A DNA stretch of 64,000 bases, taken from NCBI GenBank assembly GCA_001839685.1, contig MLAK01000393.1, positions 47,916 through 111,915 of the forward strand. Direction: 5' to 3'. Both the position numbers and the translations under genes were made by a program. Shown here piece by piece: positions 11,523-21,466 of this stretch (position 1 is its first letter; every line of letters begins with the position of its first letter). The notes under the pieces are model-generated. The model did no database searches. It was not told the DNA's origin and saw only the letters and a list, made by a program, of their open reading frames with translations. The stretch comes from Tritrichomonas foetus. Taxonomy: Eukaryota > Parabasalia > Tritrichomonadida > Tritrichomonadidae.

Positions 11523-11738
11523 AATCTTTTCTGTCATAAAATTTTAGTATATGAAGAAAATAGACTGGCAGTCCTCAACAGCACATTCTCAAGCAGGGAT
11601 ACAGATACAACGATTGAAAGACCAAATCAAGAAAAATGGAATCCAATATGTTTTTTTCCAGACTTGATGCCAAGTGAATTTTCTGATGACTCGCCATTTA
11701 GATGGCAAAACATTCGTAATCTTCTCATTGATGCCTAA
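11523..11738 (+). pseudogene. possible C-terminal gene remnant
   Basis: A frame of 71 codons follows a TGA at 11520-11522 and ends at TAA 11736-11738. It has no usable early ATG. The peptide reads like a protein C-terminus (ERPNQEKWNPICFFPDLMPS, then FRWQNIRNLLIDA), richer in Trp, Pro and Asp than the random frames nearby. The family is not recognised. Confidence 0.25.
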
Positions 11739-11991
11739 ATTTTTTTTCTTTATATCAAAATTATTAATATTTTTTTTATACTTCATTTTTGTATTTTGGA
11801 AAACATTATAATTTTCGATGGAGGGTCATATGATAATAAAAAGCACGATTTATGATCAGAAATAATCAAGATATTAATGCTATAAAATCACTTTTTATCT
11901 CAATAATTCTCAGAAATTTCTGTGGGGTTTATTTTTTTCTCCCAATTTTTTTTGGATTTGGTTTTCTCTGTATCTTGATTTTTAAATTATA

Positions 11992-12156
11992 ATATTTATA
12001 TATTATTAATAGGATTACAATTAAATATTTTTTAGATGACAATAATATCAACAATTATTCATTTAGATCTCTCAATAGTCTTCTACATCTAGAGCTAGTT
12101 AGTTTGTATACATCTAATCCTCCGAAAAATTCAGATAAAGCTAAAAAACTGTTATA
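11992..12156 (+). pseudogene. possible gene remnant
   Basis: An open frame of about 54 codons without an early ATG ends at TAG 12154-12156 and contains SFRSLNSLLHLELVSLYTSN, then PPKNSDKAKKLL. Composition is protein-like and unlike the surrounding AT-rich spacer. No family is recognised; it could be chance. Confidence 0.18.
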
Positions 12157-12315
12157 GAAAAATGAAATATTCATATTCAAAATCATCATCCTCATAAAAA
12201 GTTAACTAACTTCTTTTTATCACAGCATTTTATTTATTTTGCATTATTCAAAAAGTTCTCTTTTCTTTCACAAATTATTGAAATCAATCAATCAATCAAT
12301 AAAGCAACATCAAAA

Positions 12316-13218
12316 ATGAGTGAGGAATTTGGACACGGAATCACTTTCGAACTTGTTACCGGTTTCCTTGATTATAACTGGCGTTTTCCCAAAGTCAACA
12401 CTTTTTGGTTAATTATTGGAGTGATTTTCTTTGTCGTCAGTTTCGTTTCTTTTCTTCCACAACCTTTCGAACTTGTCACAGCCCGCAGTTCATTCGGAAT
12501 CGAACCAGTCGCTATTTTTTGCCAGAGTCTTGGTCACTTTTTGCTCATGGTGAATCTTTTATGTTTCAAATGCTTTGATTTTTGCGGTTTCTTACAATAT
12601 CCAAATGTCAAAGCCATTCCGCGCGTTTTAACATTTTGCAATATGTTTTTCCAGTGGATTCTTTTCCTTCCAACAATATTTTTATCGATGATATATCATG
12701 ATCGCGAATACCGCGAATCCAGGAAGAAAGACAAGATCAGAATTGATTGGATTAAGTCTGCCACCCAGTGCGGCCTCGTCATGGTCTCAGAGCTATCGCT
12801 GGTTTTAATATGGGTCGTGATTGGATTGATCAAAGGATTCGAAACAACAGCCGAGACGGCTTATGGAGAGGCACTTGGAACTATTGCAACTGCTTTAGAG
12901 TTCGTTTTCTTTCTTCCCCAAATGATTACGACATGCAGGTTACGTGATGGTGGATCGCTTTCACTTCTTATGCTTGAAATCCAAGCGCCCGCAGATTTGT
13001 GCAATGCTATGTTCATGTGGTTTGGTACAAAAGACCACTGGACCACTTGGCTCACAATTTTTGTTGATGGAATTGAAGGTCTTCTCCTTTTGGGAACCTG
13101 CCTGTTCTTCAACTGCCTCAAGTCGAAGAGAGCAAGGGAGGCAGAGAGGGACAGACTAATGATTATGTCATTGAATGCATCAATGGAACCCGAGCCACTT
13201 CTCTTCGATAAATTCTGA
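12316..13218 (+). CDS. PQ-loop repeat multi-span membrane protein
   Basis: 300 residues from ATG 12316. About seven hydrophobic segments are visible. Two PQ-loop motifs lie at equivalent places in the two halves: SFLPQPFELV (P48-Q49) and FFLPQMITTC (P201-Q202), the second followed by the typical DGGSLSLLML stretch. PQ-loop proteins include lysosomal amino-acid exporters (cystinosin and PQLC2 types), KDEL receptors and SWEETs; which substrate this one moves cannot be told. Codons are richer in C/G at third positions than in neighbouring genes, which suggests good expression. A basic loop (HDREYRESRKKDKIR) lies between helices 4 and 5. The stop is TGA. Confidence 0.75.
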   Translation: MSEEFGHGITFELVTGFLDYNWRFPKVNTFWLIIGVIFFVVSFVSFLPQPFELVTARSSFGIEPVAIFCQSLGHFLLMVNLLCFKCFDFCGFLQYPNVKAIPRVLTFCNMFFQWILFLPTIFLSMIYHDREYRESRKKDKIRIDWIKSATQCGLVMVSELSLVLIWVVIGLIKGFETTAETAYGEALGTIATALEFVFFLPQMITTCRLRDGGSLSLLMLEIQAPADLCNAMFMWFGTKDHWTTWLTIFVDGIEGLLLLGTCLFFNCLKSKRAREAERDRLMIMSLNASMEPEPLLFDKF

Positions 13219-13767
13219 AGCAGCCGTGGATATACTCGCTACTTCATGATGATATGGATACCTTCTATCTATAAGTAAATGATATTTAGTCCTGCTTATG
13301 AAAAAAAATATCTATTTATATCCTTTTTCATCTTTCTAGAAATGAGCAGAATACAATCCTTTTTCCTATCTCATCAATAGAAAGATGATTGCTTATCAAT
13401 CAAACAAAAACAGCAAACAAAGATAAAATCATCATCGGCATTATTATAAAATTGATGGAATTCAACCATCATGAAAAGTACATCCCTATATTCGGGAATA
13501 GATTGGTAAAATTCATAAAACCATCAGAAAGAAATCTATGAAGATATCTGTTTTGATATACTTTTGATAAATAAATTATGTGAATTACCAACAATTCTTT
13601 TCAGTATTTGTTCCAAGTCAATCAGAAAGAGATACAATTTTTTGTTTTTTGATTTGAAGTGATTCAATAATAGGAAAGATAATATTTATCAAAAATATAT
13701 TTATTATCTATCATCGCATCTAGCTTTATATAAATCTTTTATCAAATACATTTGATCTATTTACTCT
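13219..13767. other. convergent intergenic spacer
   Basis: AT-rich spacer between the 3' ends of the PQ-loop gene and the acyltransferase-like gene. Nothing beyond short poly-A/T runs was seen. Confidence 0.6.
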
Positions 13768-15012
13768 TCATAACGAGTTCTGGAAGTTCTTCAACTCATC
13801 AAAAACATCGCCAACAAACCTGTCAAGTTCCACATTTTGTAAAAAGTAATCAATACTTTTCATTATTTTAATAGCGTCTTTTTCTACAAACTTACTTTCC
13901 CTGTATTGGAGTCTTCCTCCGAACACATTCAAATTCGTTTCGTTATTTACAACCGCTTGTCCAAGTAGTGACAAAAACGATAATGGACCATCTTTTACAT
14001 GGACTGATGCCCATACATCTTTAATCGGGTCTTTTATTTCAAATGGAGCCAGTTGTGATAAATCAGCATAACTACCTGGCCGATTGTCATCATAGTGTAA
14101 AATTTCGCCACCATGATGTAGAATAAAAAGTGGCTCATGATGTAGTTTCCGATTCATGAAATCACTTCTAATATAATTACCAAGTTCACCAATAGTCATT
14201 CCTCTAGAGACAGGTGCTCTAGCAATAATCACGGAATAAATGTTTGTATGAGCATCACAATTTTTTCCATTTTTTGAAATGTCCCTCAAATCAACACAAG
14301 TTGAACATCCAATCGGTCCAAGTTTTCCATTGAATGCATTCATAGACAAAAGCAAAGAAGTCCATAAATAATCTGTCATTTTATGACACTTTTTCAGATT
14401 AGAATCCCAACATTTGAATTTATTCACATTTGTACGAAAGAAAATTGATTTCGCCCATTTAGTTGGATCATTTTTCTCAAGTTTTGAAAATGATTGTGTG
14501 AGTGGAGCTAAATTATTTAATTTATGGAAATTTAAATCTAGGTTTTGAATTTGCTCAGAAAATTCGTCCTCAACAGGGATTGGAAAAATGGGGCGAGTAT
14601 ATTGGCCGTTTAGAATTAAATTGTGAAGTGATGGATTTTGAATATCTTTTATGAGTTTCACGAATGTTCCACCATCGCCAACAATATGATTTGTATTTAA
14701 TACGATAAATCTATCATTTGCAGCAATTAAACCAATTCTTTCAGAGTACGGAACCATCTTCGGCGCAAACCATTCGCATGCATCTTGAACGTTTTCGACC
14801 TGGGGAAGTTTGACGATATCGAGTGTATCTTTATGTGGGATCAAATTGTCCCCATCAAATGAGAGGTGAAGTCCAATCATGAGATTCTGAATTTTTTCGA
14901 TATATTCGCTGACATAGCGTGAGTCGGTTAATTCGATACATAATTGAGTGTTGACGTTTGATGTCAATTGCCCTAACTCAAAATGAGAAGCAGGCCTATA
15001 TTTAATGCTCAT
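13768..15012 (-). CDS. HxxxDG acyltransferase-like protein (condensation/BAHD/alcohol acetyltransferase fold), paralogue 1
   Basis: 414 residues from ATG 15012. An in-frame ATG at 15051 would add 13 hydrophobic residues, but alignment with the paralogue at 38653 starts exactly at MSIKYRPASHFELG, so 15012 is preferred. The catalytic-type motif is HIVGDGG in NTNHIVGDGGTF, the HxxxDG signature of CoA-dependent acyltransferases and NRPS condensation domains. A second conserved block is STCVDLRDISK, matching STCVDLRGVMR in the paralogue. Length and single-domain layout fit the alcohol-acetyltransferase-like group. Substrate is unknown. A deleted third member lies at 43474-43823. Stop TGA is followed within 10 nt by TAAA. 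Confidence 0.65.
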   Translation of the reverse strand: MSIKYRPASHFELGQLTSNVNTQLCIELTDSRYVSEYIEKIQNLMIGLHLSFDGDNLIPHKDTLDIVKLPQVENVQDACEWFAPKMVPYSERIGLIAANDRFIVLNTNHIVGDGGTFVKLIKDIQNPSLHNLILNGQYTRPIFPIPVEDEFSEQIQNLDLNFHKLNNLAPLTQSFSKLEKNDPTKWAKSIFFRTNVNKFKCWDSNLKKCHKMTDYLWTSLLLSMNAFNGKLGPIGCSTCVDLRDISKNGKNCDAHTNIYSVIIARAPVSRGMTIGELGNYIRSDFMNRKLHHEPLFILHHGGEILHYDDNRPGSYADLSQLAPFEIKDPIKDVWASVHVKDGPLSFLSLLGQAVVNNETNLNVFGGRLQYRESKFVEKDAIKIMKSIDYFLQNVELDRFVGDVFDELKNFQNSL

Positions 15013-15592
15013 AAGAGATGTAAATAAGAAACATATCATATCACATGTCATTCATGTCACGTTTGAAAAAGTTTAATTGACATGATAGAAATATAGAAAA
15101 ACTCAGTTCATCAAATGACTAAATAAGTATTTAAAAAAATTGTCATCTAAAAGTGTCAGCAATGTACCTTCCTTCATTGTGAAAGAATTCTTTTATTTTC
15201 AGAATTCCGACGGAATTAACATCTGGTGCAATTCTCATCATATAACTAGTACATCACCACAAATTTAAAATTTTTAAAAGTATCTTCAAAAAAAAAATCA
15301 AATTCTCAATAAATAAGAAAAACTAAACATAATAGAAACGGATACTTCATTTCATGTATGAACAACAATTTTTATTTAATAAAACAAATTAGAATAAAGG
15401 TTCGATATCGAAAGAATCATGATAATAGAAAAAGCTACACCATGTATCATATGTCATGTATGATTTAATGCAATCACAAAATTAACACTAAAAATCTTGT
15501 TTCTAATTTGACAAAATACATCAAATATTTATAAAACTTTTTATGTGGTTGTCAGTTTTCTTCTGACATATGTCAGTTCACAATTGTATTAC
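15013..15592. other. divergent promoter region
   Basis: AT-rich spacer between the divergent acyltransferase-like and subtilisin genes. No further feature can be supported. Confidence 0.5.
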
Positions 15593-18500
15593 ATGCTACT
15601 TTTATTTATTACCTTTTCCCTAGGATATGAGTATAGAACAAGCCGAGGCAAAATTATACAGTTCACTAACAAACTAATGAGAAAACAGAAAGTCGAATCA
15701 AAATCATTTTATTATATTAATTTACTGCGAGATTCAAATTACTCTTTGTTTGATTCATTCAATATTAAAATAGAACCATGTCATATTTTATCCAATTCAA
15801 TATTATTACTATATCTTGATTCAAATGAAATTAATAATCTTTTGGGAACAGGCAAAGTTTTAATATCACCTTTATCAGCATATGATAAACAATTTATTAA
15901 TAATGATTATGGAAAACGTTTATTTGTACTTTCACATAATAACTCGATACCAGAAAACAAACAAATGTATGAAATAATAGGTCCAAATACAATACAAACT
16001 GATAATCTTAAAGAATCTATGGAATATTTATCATCACTGGATCAGATATCGTCAATTTCAACATCTAAAAAGCCCAAATACTTCAATATTTATGCAACTG
16101 GATATTCACAAAATAATTATATTGATGCTCAAATAACAAGAAATTTATCTTATTTTCCAAGACAACAACAAATTGAAAACAACATTACTGGTGAAGGTGA
16201 AGCCATCACTTTTATTGATTCTCCTATTGATTTATATCATTCATTTTTCTATGATTCATTAGAAAAGTTTAGGTTTAATGAGATACTAGAAGATCATCGA
16301 AAATTTTCCTACTATTCTTTTCCATCAGGGAATGAAACTGAATTTTGGGAATTAATGACAGAAGATGAACATGGAACACATACTTCTGGAACAGCTGCTG
16401 GTTCTGTTATGTGTAAAGAAGAGAGAATATCTCTTAATGAAGGAGTTGCCCCTAATTCCAAGATTGTTTATGCTGGAGATCTAGATGGGGATTTTATTGA
16501 TAATACTTCGAATTTAATCGATTTAATGTCAAGTACCAATTCATTCATATCAAGTAATAGTTGGGGAGAAGAAGAGCGAAGTATTTCTATAAGTTATATA
16601 TATGGAATGGCAGCTTATAAATCACCACAAAATATTTATATTTTTGCTGCAGGGAATTCAGCCAGCACATACGAAGATTGGTTCTATTTTACTGTGTGTG
16701 AACCTGGTGGAAATAAAAACATTTTAACTGTTGGAGCTCTAGATTCTTTATACACCAATAAAAAGTGCAGCTTTCTTGTAACTAACGGCGAAGTTGAAAT
16801 ATCTTTGGACATCTTAAGTTGGGGATATTTTGATGAACTACCATTCGTTTCTATTTCATTTCCTTTAAAGGAAAAATCGGAGAGTTATAGTTATGATGAA
16901 ATATTATTTATAATGAAAGAAGATGGCAAATTTAATGATACTATATGCAATCAAATTGATCAAGCAATTGCAACTATTGTTGTTGGTGATATCACTGATG
17001 TTGATTGTAAATATACAAATTCATTTAATGTGTTTCATACCAATGATGTTGAAAACTTCAAAAAATATAATGTAGGAGATAAAATTGAGATAATGCAGTT
17101 TCCAATCGATGTAAAATTTAATAGAAAACCTGATCGAGTTCTTTTCTCTTCTGTGGGTCCTGGTACAAATGGGATTAGGAAACCTGATGTCATGGCTCCT
17201 GGTTCTAGAATAGTATCTGCATCATCACAACCAAGTCATACAATTCCTAATCATGGTTGCAAAGTTTGTCAGTCCCCATATGAACTAGTTCAAAATGATG
17301 GAACATCAATGGCAACTCCAAATGTTGCAGGATGTGCTGCATTAATCCGCCAATATTATCGAGAAAATTATAATCTTGTAATTTCTGGCACTTTAACAAG
17401 AGCTATTTTAATCAATTCTGCTGATAGACAGGATGGAAATACAACACCTGATATGGAAAATGGACATGGAATAATTAATCTTCATAATGTTCTTCCTTCA
17501 TTAGAAAATATACAAACAATTGGATTTGCTGATAATGTTGAGATTGAATCTCATTCTCACTTAGTTACAGAAATAAATATGACAAGTTATGTTGATAATG
17601 ATGGAAATTCTAATGAGACAACAAAATCATTGAGAATCACAATGTCTTATTTAGATATTTCTCTCAATATTGATTCAATCATACCAATTGTAAATGATCT
17701 GGATTTAATTGTTAAATCACCATCTGGAAAATATTTTACGGGCAATAATCTTAAAGACAATCAAGAGGAGCATTTTTCTACTAATGAAAAAGTTTTAATT
17801 AATGAAGCTAATCTTGAAAGTGGAGTCTATGAAATCCATATCTTTTCGAATGAATTCATGATTGAAGGGTCAACCCAAAACTTTTCTTTGAATGTTGCAT
17901 GTGATTATTTGAATTCGGAAGGACAACTTCATTTTTCCAAAACCGATAAATGTATCATAGATAATTGCACTTGCCCAGATGATTATACTGGCAATTTTTG
18001 TCAAAGCAAAATAATGAAATTAGAAGACTCAAGCCTTGATGTTGATCCATTTTCTTTTTCATTATTTTCGATTGAACTTCCTTCAACAAATATTAATTTC
18101 TCTGTAAAAAGACCTAATTCTATTAATGGAAGCTACTCATCAATTTGGATTAGCCATAAAAAGATATTTACACCTTCTCAATTTGATAGTATTTTTCAAT
18201 TATTAGAAGAAATAACATTTTTTGAACTCGATAACCAACAATATTTCAAAAATGAAAACACTAACAAAGATGACACAATCATTTATTTCGGATTGTTCAA
18301 TAATCATTTCAACAATCAGAAATATATAATAGAATACACATATGATGATACAATTGATTCTTCTACATTATCAGATGATCCACTTGAAACAGAAGTTTCT
18401 TCATCAACTGAAACAGAAGTTTCTTCATCAACTGAAACAGAAGTTTTTTCATCACATGATACAGAAGTTTCTTCATCAACTGATACAGAAGTTTTTTCAT

Positions 18501-18769
18501 CAACTGATACAGAAGTTTTTTCATCAACTGATTTTAATGTTTCGATGAGCAATGAAGATATATCACAATCAATATCTTCAGATGATGATACAAATGACGA
18601 AACAACTAAAAACCATCACAATACTGCTATTATCATTGGTTCTGTTATTGGAGTTGCAGTTGTGATTCTAATTCTTATCGCCATAATATGGGTTAGAAAA
18701 ATCAAGAAAAGGAAATATCGTGAGAATAGTACTACAAACAATGTAATAGAAACATCTTTATTAGAATAA
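15593..18769 (+). CDS. membrane-anchored subtilisin-like serine peptidase (family S8)
   Basis: 1058 residues from ATG 15593; the frame is open a little upstream but without ATG. The start gives a signal peptide (MLLLFITFSLGYEY). The catalytic triad is clear: Asp209 in ITFIDSPID, His260 in EDEHGTHTSG, Ser572 in NDGTSMATPNVAG, with the oxyanion Asn355 in FAAGNSAS. Between His and Ser lies an insertion of about 200 residues, resembling the PA-like insert of trichomonad and plant subtilases. Downstream are a beta-rich region, a Cys-rich EGF-like knot (CIIDNCTCPDDYTGNFC), a Ser/Thr/Glu stalk of eight-residue repeats, one membrane helix (TAIIIGSVIGVAVVILILIA) and a basic cytoplasmic tail. Trichomonas SUB proteins share this plan and act at the cell surface. 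Stop is TAAA. Confidence 0.92.
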   Translation: MLLLFITFSLGYEYRTSRGKIIQFTNKLMRKQKVESKSFYYINLLRDSNYSLFDSFNIKIEPCHILSNSILLLYLDSNEINNLLGTGKVLISPLSAYDKQFINNDYGKRLFVLSHNNSIPENKQMYEIIGPNTIQTDNLKESMEYLSSLDQISSISTSKKPKYFNIYATGYSQNNYIDAQITRNLSYFPRQQQIENNITGEGEAITFIDSPIDLYHSFFYDSLEKFRFNEILEDHRKFSYYSFPSGNETEFWELMTEDEHGTHTSGTAAGSVMCKEERISLNEGVAPNSKIVYAGDLDGDFIDNTSNLIDLMSSTNSFISSNSWGEEERSISISYIYGMAAYKSPQNIYIFAAGNSASTYEDWFYFTVCEPGGNKNILTVGALDSLYTNKKCSFLVTNGEVEISLDILSWGYFDELPFVSISFPLKEKSESYSYDEILFIMKEDGKFNDTICNQIDQAIATIVVGDITDVDCKYTNSFNVFHTNDVENFKKYNVGDKIEIMQFPIDVKFNRKPDRVLFSSVGPGTNGIRKPDVMAPGSRIVSASSQPSHTIPNHGCKVCQSPYELVQNDGTSMATPNVAGCAALIRQYYRENYNLVISGTLTRAILINSADRQDGNTTPDMENGHGIINLHNVLPSLENIQTIGFADNVEIESHSHLVTEINMTSYVDNDGNSNETTKSLRITMSYLDISLNIDSIIPIVNDLDLIVKSPSGKYFTGNNLKDNQEEHFSTNEKVLINEANLESGVYEIHIFSNEFMIEGSTQNFSLNVACDYLNSEGQLHFSKTDKCIIDNCTCPDDYTGNFCQSKIMKLEDSSLDVDPFSFSLFSIELPSTNINFSVKRPNSINGSYSSIWISHKKIFTPSQFDSIFQLLEEITFFELDNQQYFKNENTNKDDTIIYFGLFNNHFNNQKYIIEYTYDDTIDSSTLSDDPLETEVSSSTETEVSSSTETEVFSSHDTEVSSSTDTEVFSSTDTEVFSSTDFNVSMSNEDISQSISSDDDTNDETTKNHHNTAIIIGSVIGVAVVILILIAIIWVRKIKKRKYRENSTTNNVIETSLLE
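18386..18529. repeat. six 24-bp tandem repeats encoding the subtilisin stalk
   Basis: Six copies of a 24-bp unit (around acagaagtttcttcatcaac) encode the repeating octapeptide ETEVSSST with small changes. The array is in frame and lies just before the transmembrane helix. Confidence 0.9.
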
Positions 18770-19467
18770 AGTGAACAAAACAATTTACACATATCTTGAT
18801 ATTTTTGCATGTTTGAAATTATATATTAATCATAACGAATATAGTCATATTTCCCAAAATTTTAATAATAAAAGAATGTAAAGCTTGCTGGGGAGAGTAG
18901 TCTTTTCTCCTGTGACAAGAATGAAGCTTTTTGGAGAGAGTATACTAACTCATGTAAAATTTTACTAACTTTAATAATAATAGGAAAAGGAAATATTAGG
19001 GATGATCAAAATAATAAAACATCATGTTTTTAATATTACATGTTGGATAAAAGGGGAAAATTAGGTTTAGTGTAAAAAATATAAGTATATAAATGAATCA
19101 ACTAAAAATAAATGTGTGACTGAATAAAGGGAGCACAACATTTCTACCTAATTCATAATTCATAATATAAATAAGAAAATTATTCAGAATTTTTTTATTT
19201 TCCTTTGTTTCACGATTTTACATTTTCACTTTTTCAAAGCAAACCCTTACTACATGCTTTCTAAATTTTTGAAGGTTTTTGGTCGTAATTGAGATGTATA
19301 TAAACTTATATACAAAATATCTAATGGAAATATGATAATAGTGATTTATATTCGTTCTCTTTTTGGTTAACTGAGGAAAAAAATTGATATAAACTATTTA
19401 ATTTTCGTTGATTGAAATTCTGGGAAAAACGATCATATTTTACGGTTATGGTCCAGGCCTTTTTAGA
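18770..19467. other. intergenic spacer, promoter of ubiquitin-L40
   Basis: AT-rich, no gene. The frame of ubiquitin is open back to 19408 but the extra residues have no ubiquitin homology and no ATG. Confidence 0.55.
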
Positions 19468-19866
19468 ATGCAAATCTTCGTCAAGACACTTACAGGAAAG
19501 CATATTACACTCGAAGTCGAGCCAACCGATCGTATCGAAGACGTTAAAGCTAAGATTCAAGACAAAGAAGGAATTCCACCAGATCAACAACGTCTCATCT
19601 TCGCCGGTAAGCAATTAGAAGACGGAAACACACTCCAAGATTACTCAATTCAAAAGGACTCAACCCTTCACCTCGTTCTCCGCCTTCGTGGTGGTGGTGG
19701 CAAAGATAGCTACGAACCAACACTCAGAATCCTCGCCGAAAAGACAAACTGCAACCGCAAGGTCTGCCGCAAGTGCTATGCTAGACTCTCATTGGGCGCT
19801 GAACAATGCCGCCACAAGCGCTGCGGACACTGCAAGAAGATTCGCGCTAAGAAGGATCTCAAGTAA
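19468..19866 (+). CDS. ubiquitin-60S ribosomal protein L40 fusion
   Basis: 132 residues from ATG 19468. Residues 1-76 are ubiquitin ending RLRGG; 77-132 are eL40 with the zinc-type Cys pattern (CRKCYARL, then [10 protein letters not shown]). Cleavage after Gly76 by a deubiquitinase frees both parts. All seven ubiquitin lysines are kept (6, 11, 27, 29, 33, 48, 63). Against metazoan ubiquitin there are eight changes: T12H, S20T, T22R, N25D, R54N, S57Q, N60S, E64D, which is a lot for this protein and typical of deep protist lineages. Codons are strongly C/G-ending, as expected for a very highly expressed ribosomal gene. The L40 part starts with two extra glycines after Gly76. Stop is TAAA. Confidence 0.97.
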   Translation: MQIFVKTLTGKHITLEVEPTDRIEDVKAKIQDKEGIPPDQQRLIFAGKQLEDGNTLQDYSIQKDSTLHLVLRLRGGGGKDSYEPTLRILAEKTNCNRKVCRKCYARLSLGAEQCRHKRCGHCKKIRAKKDLK

Positions 19867-20423
19867 ATAAATGCATTCATTGATTCAATAATTAAATTTA
19901 GATTTTTCTTGTTTTATCTTATTTCTCTATCACTTCGCGACCAAAAGTTTAGCCAAAAATTTCAATTCACCTTTGGAATTGACCAAGCTTGATCGTAAAC
20001 TTTTCCAATTTTGGCCGTATATTTCATCTAAAATAACCATTTTATTCACTCATTGGATGAAATCATATACAAAAATTTATGTCTCTTTAGAACAATATGA
20101 CTTAGAAAAATAAAGTGCACTTAGTGACTAGTGGTCACTTCCATTCAGTTTAGCTATGAACACTTTTCGTTAATTTGGCTTTTCATTTGACCTTAGATGT
20201 TCACTGTAAAACCTGTCGCACTTTTGATGAAGTTCATCAGTCTTATGTTGTATGGTATTTGATTTGAAATATTTCTATTGGCAAAAAGAAATCAAAATTG
20301 TGTAATTTAGCTGATGAGATTAATTCTCCCCAAATAGATTCAAAAATATGAAATTGTGTATTCTTTTGGAATAAATAATATTTATATAAATATATACCAT
20401 GAAATGGATTAAAAGTCTTAACT
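19867..20423. other. convergent intergenic spacer with dispersed repeat
   Basis: Holds the second copy of the dispersed repeat (20157-20212) and beside it a short palindrome, agtgactagtggtcact (about 20123-20139). No gene. Confidence 0.55.
20157..20212 (-). repeat. dispersed repeat, copy 2 (inverted relative to copy 1)
   Basis: The reverse complement contains taaggtcaaatgaaaagc followed by caaattaacgaaaagtgttc, nearly identical to 3201-3236. Weaker similarity extends toward 20212. Confidence 0.6.
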
Positions 20424-20939
20424 TTAGACTCTTAAGGCTCTTCCCATTAGTTGATAAAATGGATCATCACTTATTCTTCTTCTTACACTATGAACTGGTA
20501 TTTCATTATTATTATTATTATCATTATTGGAAGTTTCATTATTGGTAGTAGTATTATTTTGATTGATCGCTCCGCTGTTTTGTTGAACTTGGTTTTGGTG
20601 GCCGTTGGGTGGAGTAGCATTGTGAGATTCACTTTCAGTTGTGGTGGCATTCTGTCTCTGTGGTTCCACTGTTGATTGAATGATGATATTTGGGTTCAAG
20701 AAAAATATTTGAAAAGGAATTCCTCCATCAGAATTATTTGATGGCTGATTGAGTGTGGCAAGCGAATGTGCGCCACGATTCATTTGATTATTTATTAAAT
20801 TAGCTGTATTGATTATCACGTCGAATATGTTCAATAAAGTTTCCAAAGTATCTGTTGGGTTTATGTTTTCATTATTATAAAATTCATTTTGGTCAGGTTC
20901 AGGATAGAATTCTTCAACTATAGCGCTTGGTACAGGCAT
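20424..20939 (-). CDS. Asn/Gln-rich hypothetical protein
   Basis: 171 residues from ATG 20939; an in-frame stop lies 11 codons upstream. No family is recognised. The N-terminal 65 residues are acidic with a predicted helix (TLETLLNIFDVIINTANLIN). The middle is Asn/Gln/Thr low complexity (NNDNNNNNEIP) and the C-terminus is basic (HSVRRRISDDPFYQLMGRAL). The RRRIS segment would suit a basophilic-kinase site, by inference only. Stop is TAAA. Confidence 0.45.
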   Translation of the reverse strand: MPVPSAIVEEFYPEPDQNEFYNNENINPTDTLETLLNIFDVIINTANLINNQMNRGAHSLATLNQPSNNSDGGIPFQIFFLNPNIIIQSTVEPQRQNATTTESESHNATPPNGHQNQVQQNSGAINQNNTTTNNETSNNDNNNNNEIPVHSVRRRISDDPFYQLMGRALRV

Positions 20940-21466
20940 AAAATCTTCTAAAAATAAATTGAATTACTTTTAAATCTGCATTGGCAGTTTTTCTCAATTT
21001 TTCATACAATATAAATTTAGTTAGATTTTGATTTTCCTCAAAACTGAGATATATAATTTTGATTATATCTCCATGAATTAAAAATTAATTGCAAAAATAA
21101 TTGGGAAAATCAATACAAAATATATATGGTATATGCATTAATTTGTAAATTCAGTGAAGACATGATCATAACTCCAAAAACACTCACGACATTTTGATTA
21201 AAATTAAGAAGGGGTACATGCCAGACATATTTTTTTCTTCAAATTGTAATCATGCCATCAATGTTTTCCCCTCAATATCTTTTGATACACTCTGAATAAT
21301 TGAATGTCCATTCAATCCTTGTCATTAAAAATAACCAAAATTATCAGTGAACAATGAAACAAAAAACAGCATGAATATTATTATCATTTCTTTTTTATTG
21401 TAAAATTTGACAAAAAAGATATATTTTTTCTCGAAAAGTGCCTTTTTGACAAGACTTAGATGAAAT
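20940..21466. other. intergenic spacer
   Basis: AT-rich spacer between two minus-strand genes; no gene or clear motif. Confidence 0.5.

Larger units (their letters stand above)
10185..12315. other. intergenic, AT-rich, with two possible coding remnants
   Basis: No complete gene is seen in this 2.1-kb gap. Two ATG-less plus-strand frames with protein-like composition are annotated separately (11523-11738 and about 11992-12156). A run of four ATCA units lies at 12285-12300, just before the PQ-loop gene. Confidence 0.55.

Noticed and set aside
15396..15406. ggttcgatatc as a tRNA B box
   Set aside because: The last positions do not fit GGTTCRANYCC and there is no A box or cloverleaf upstream.
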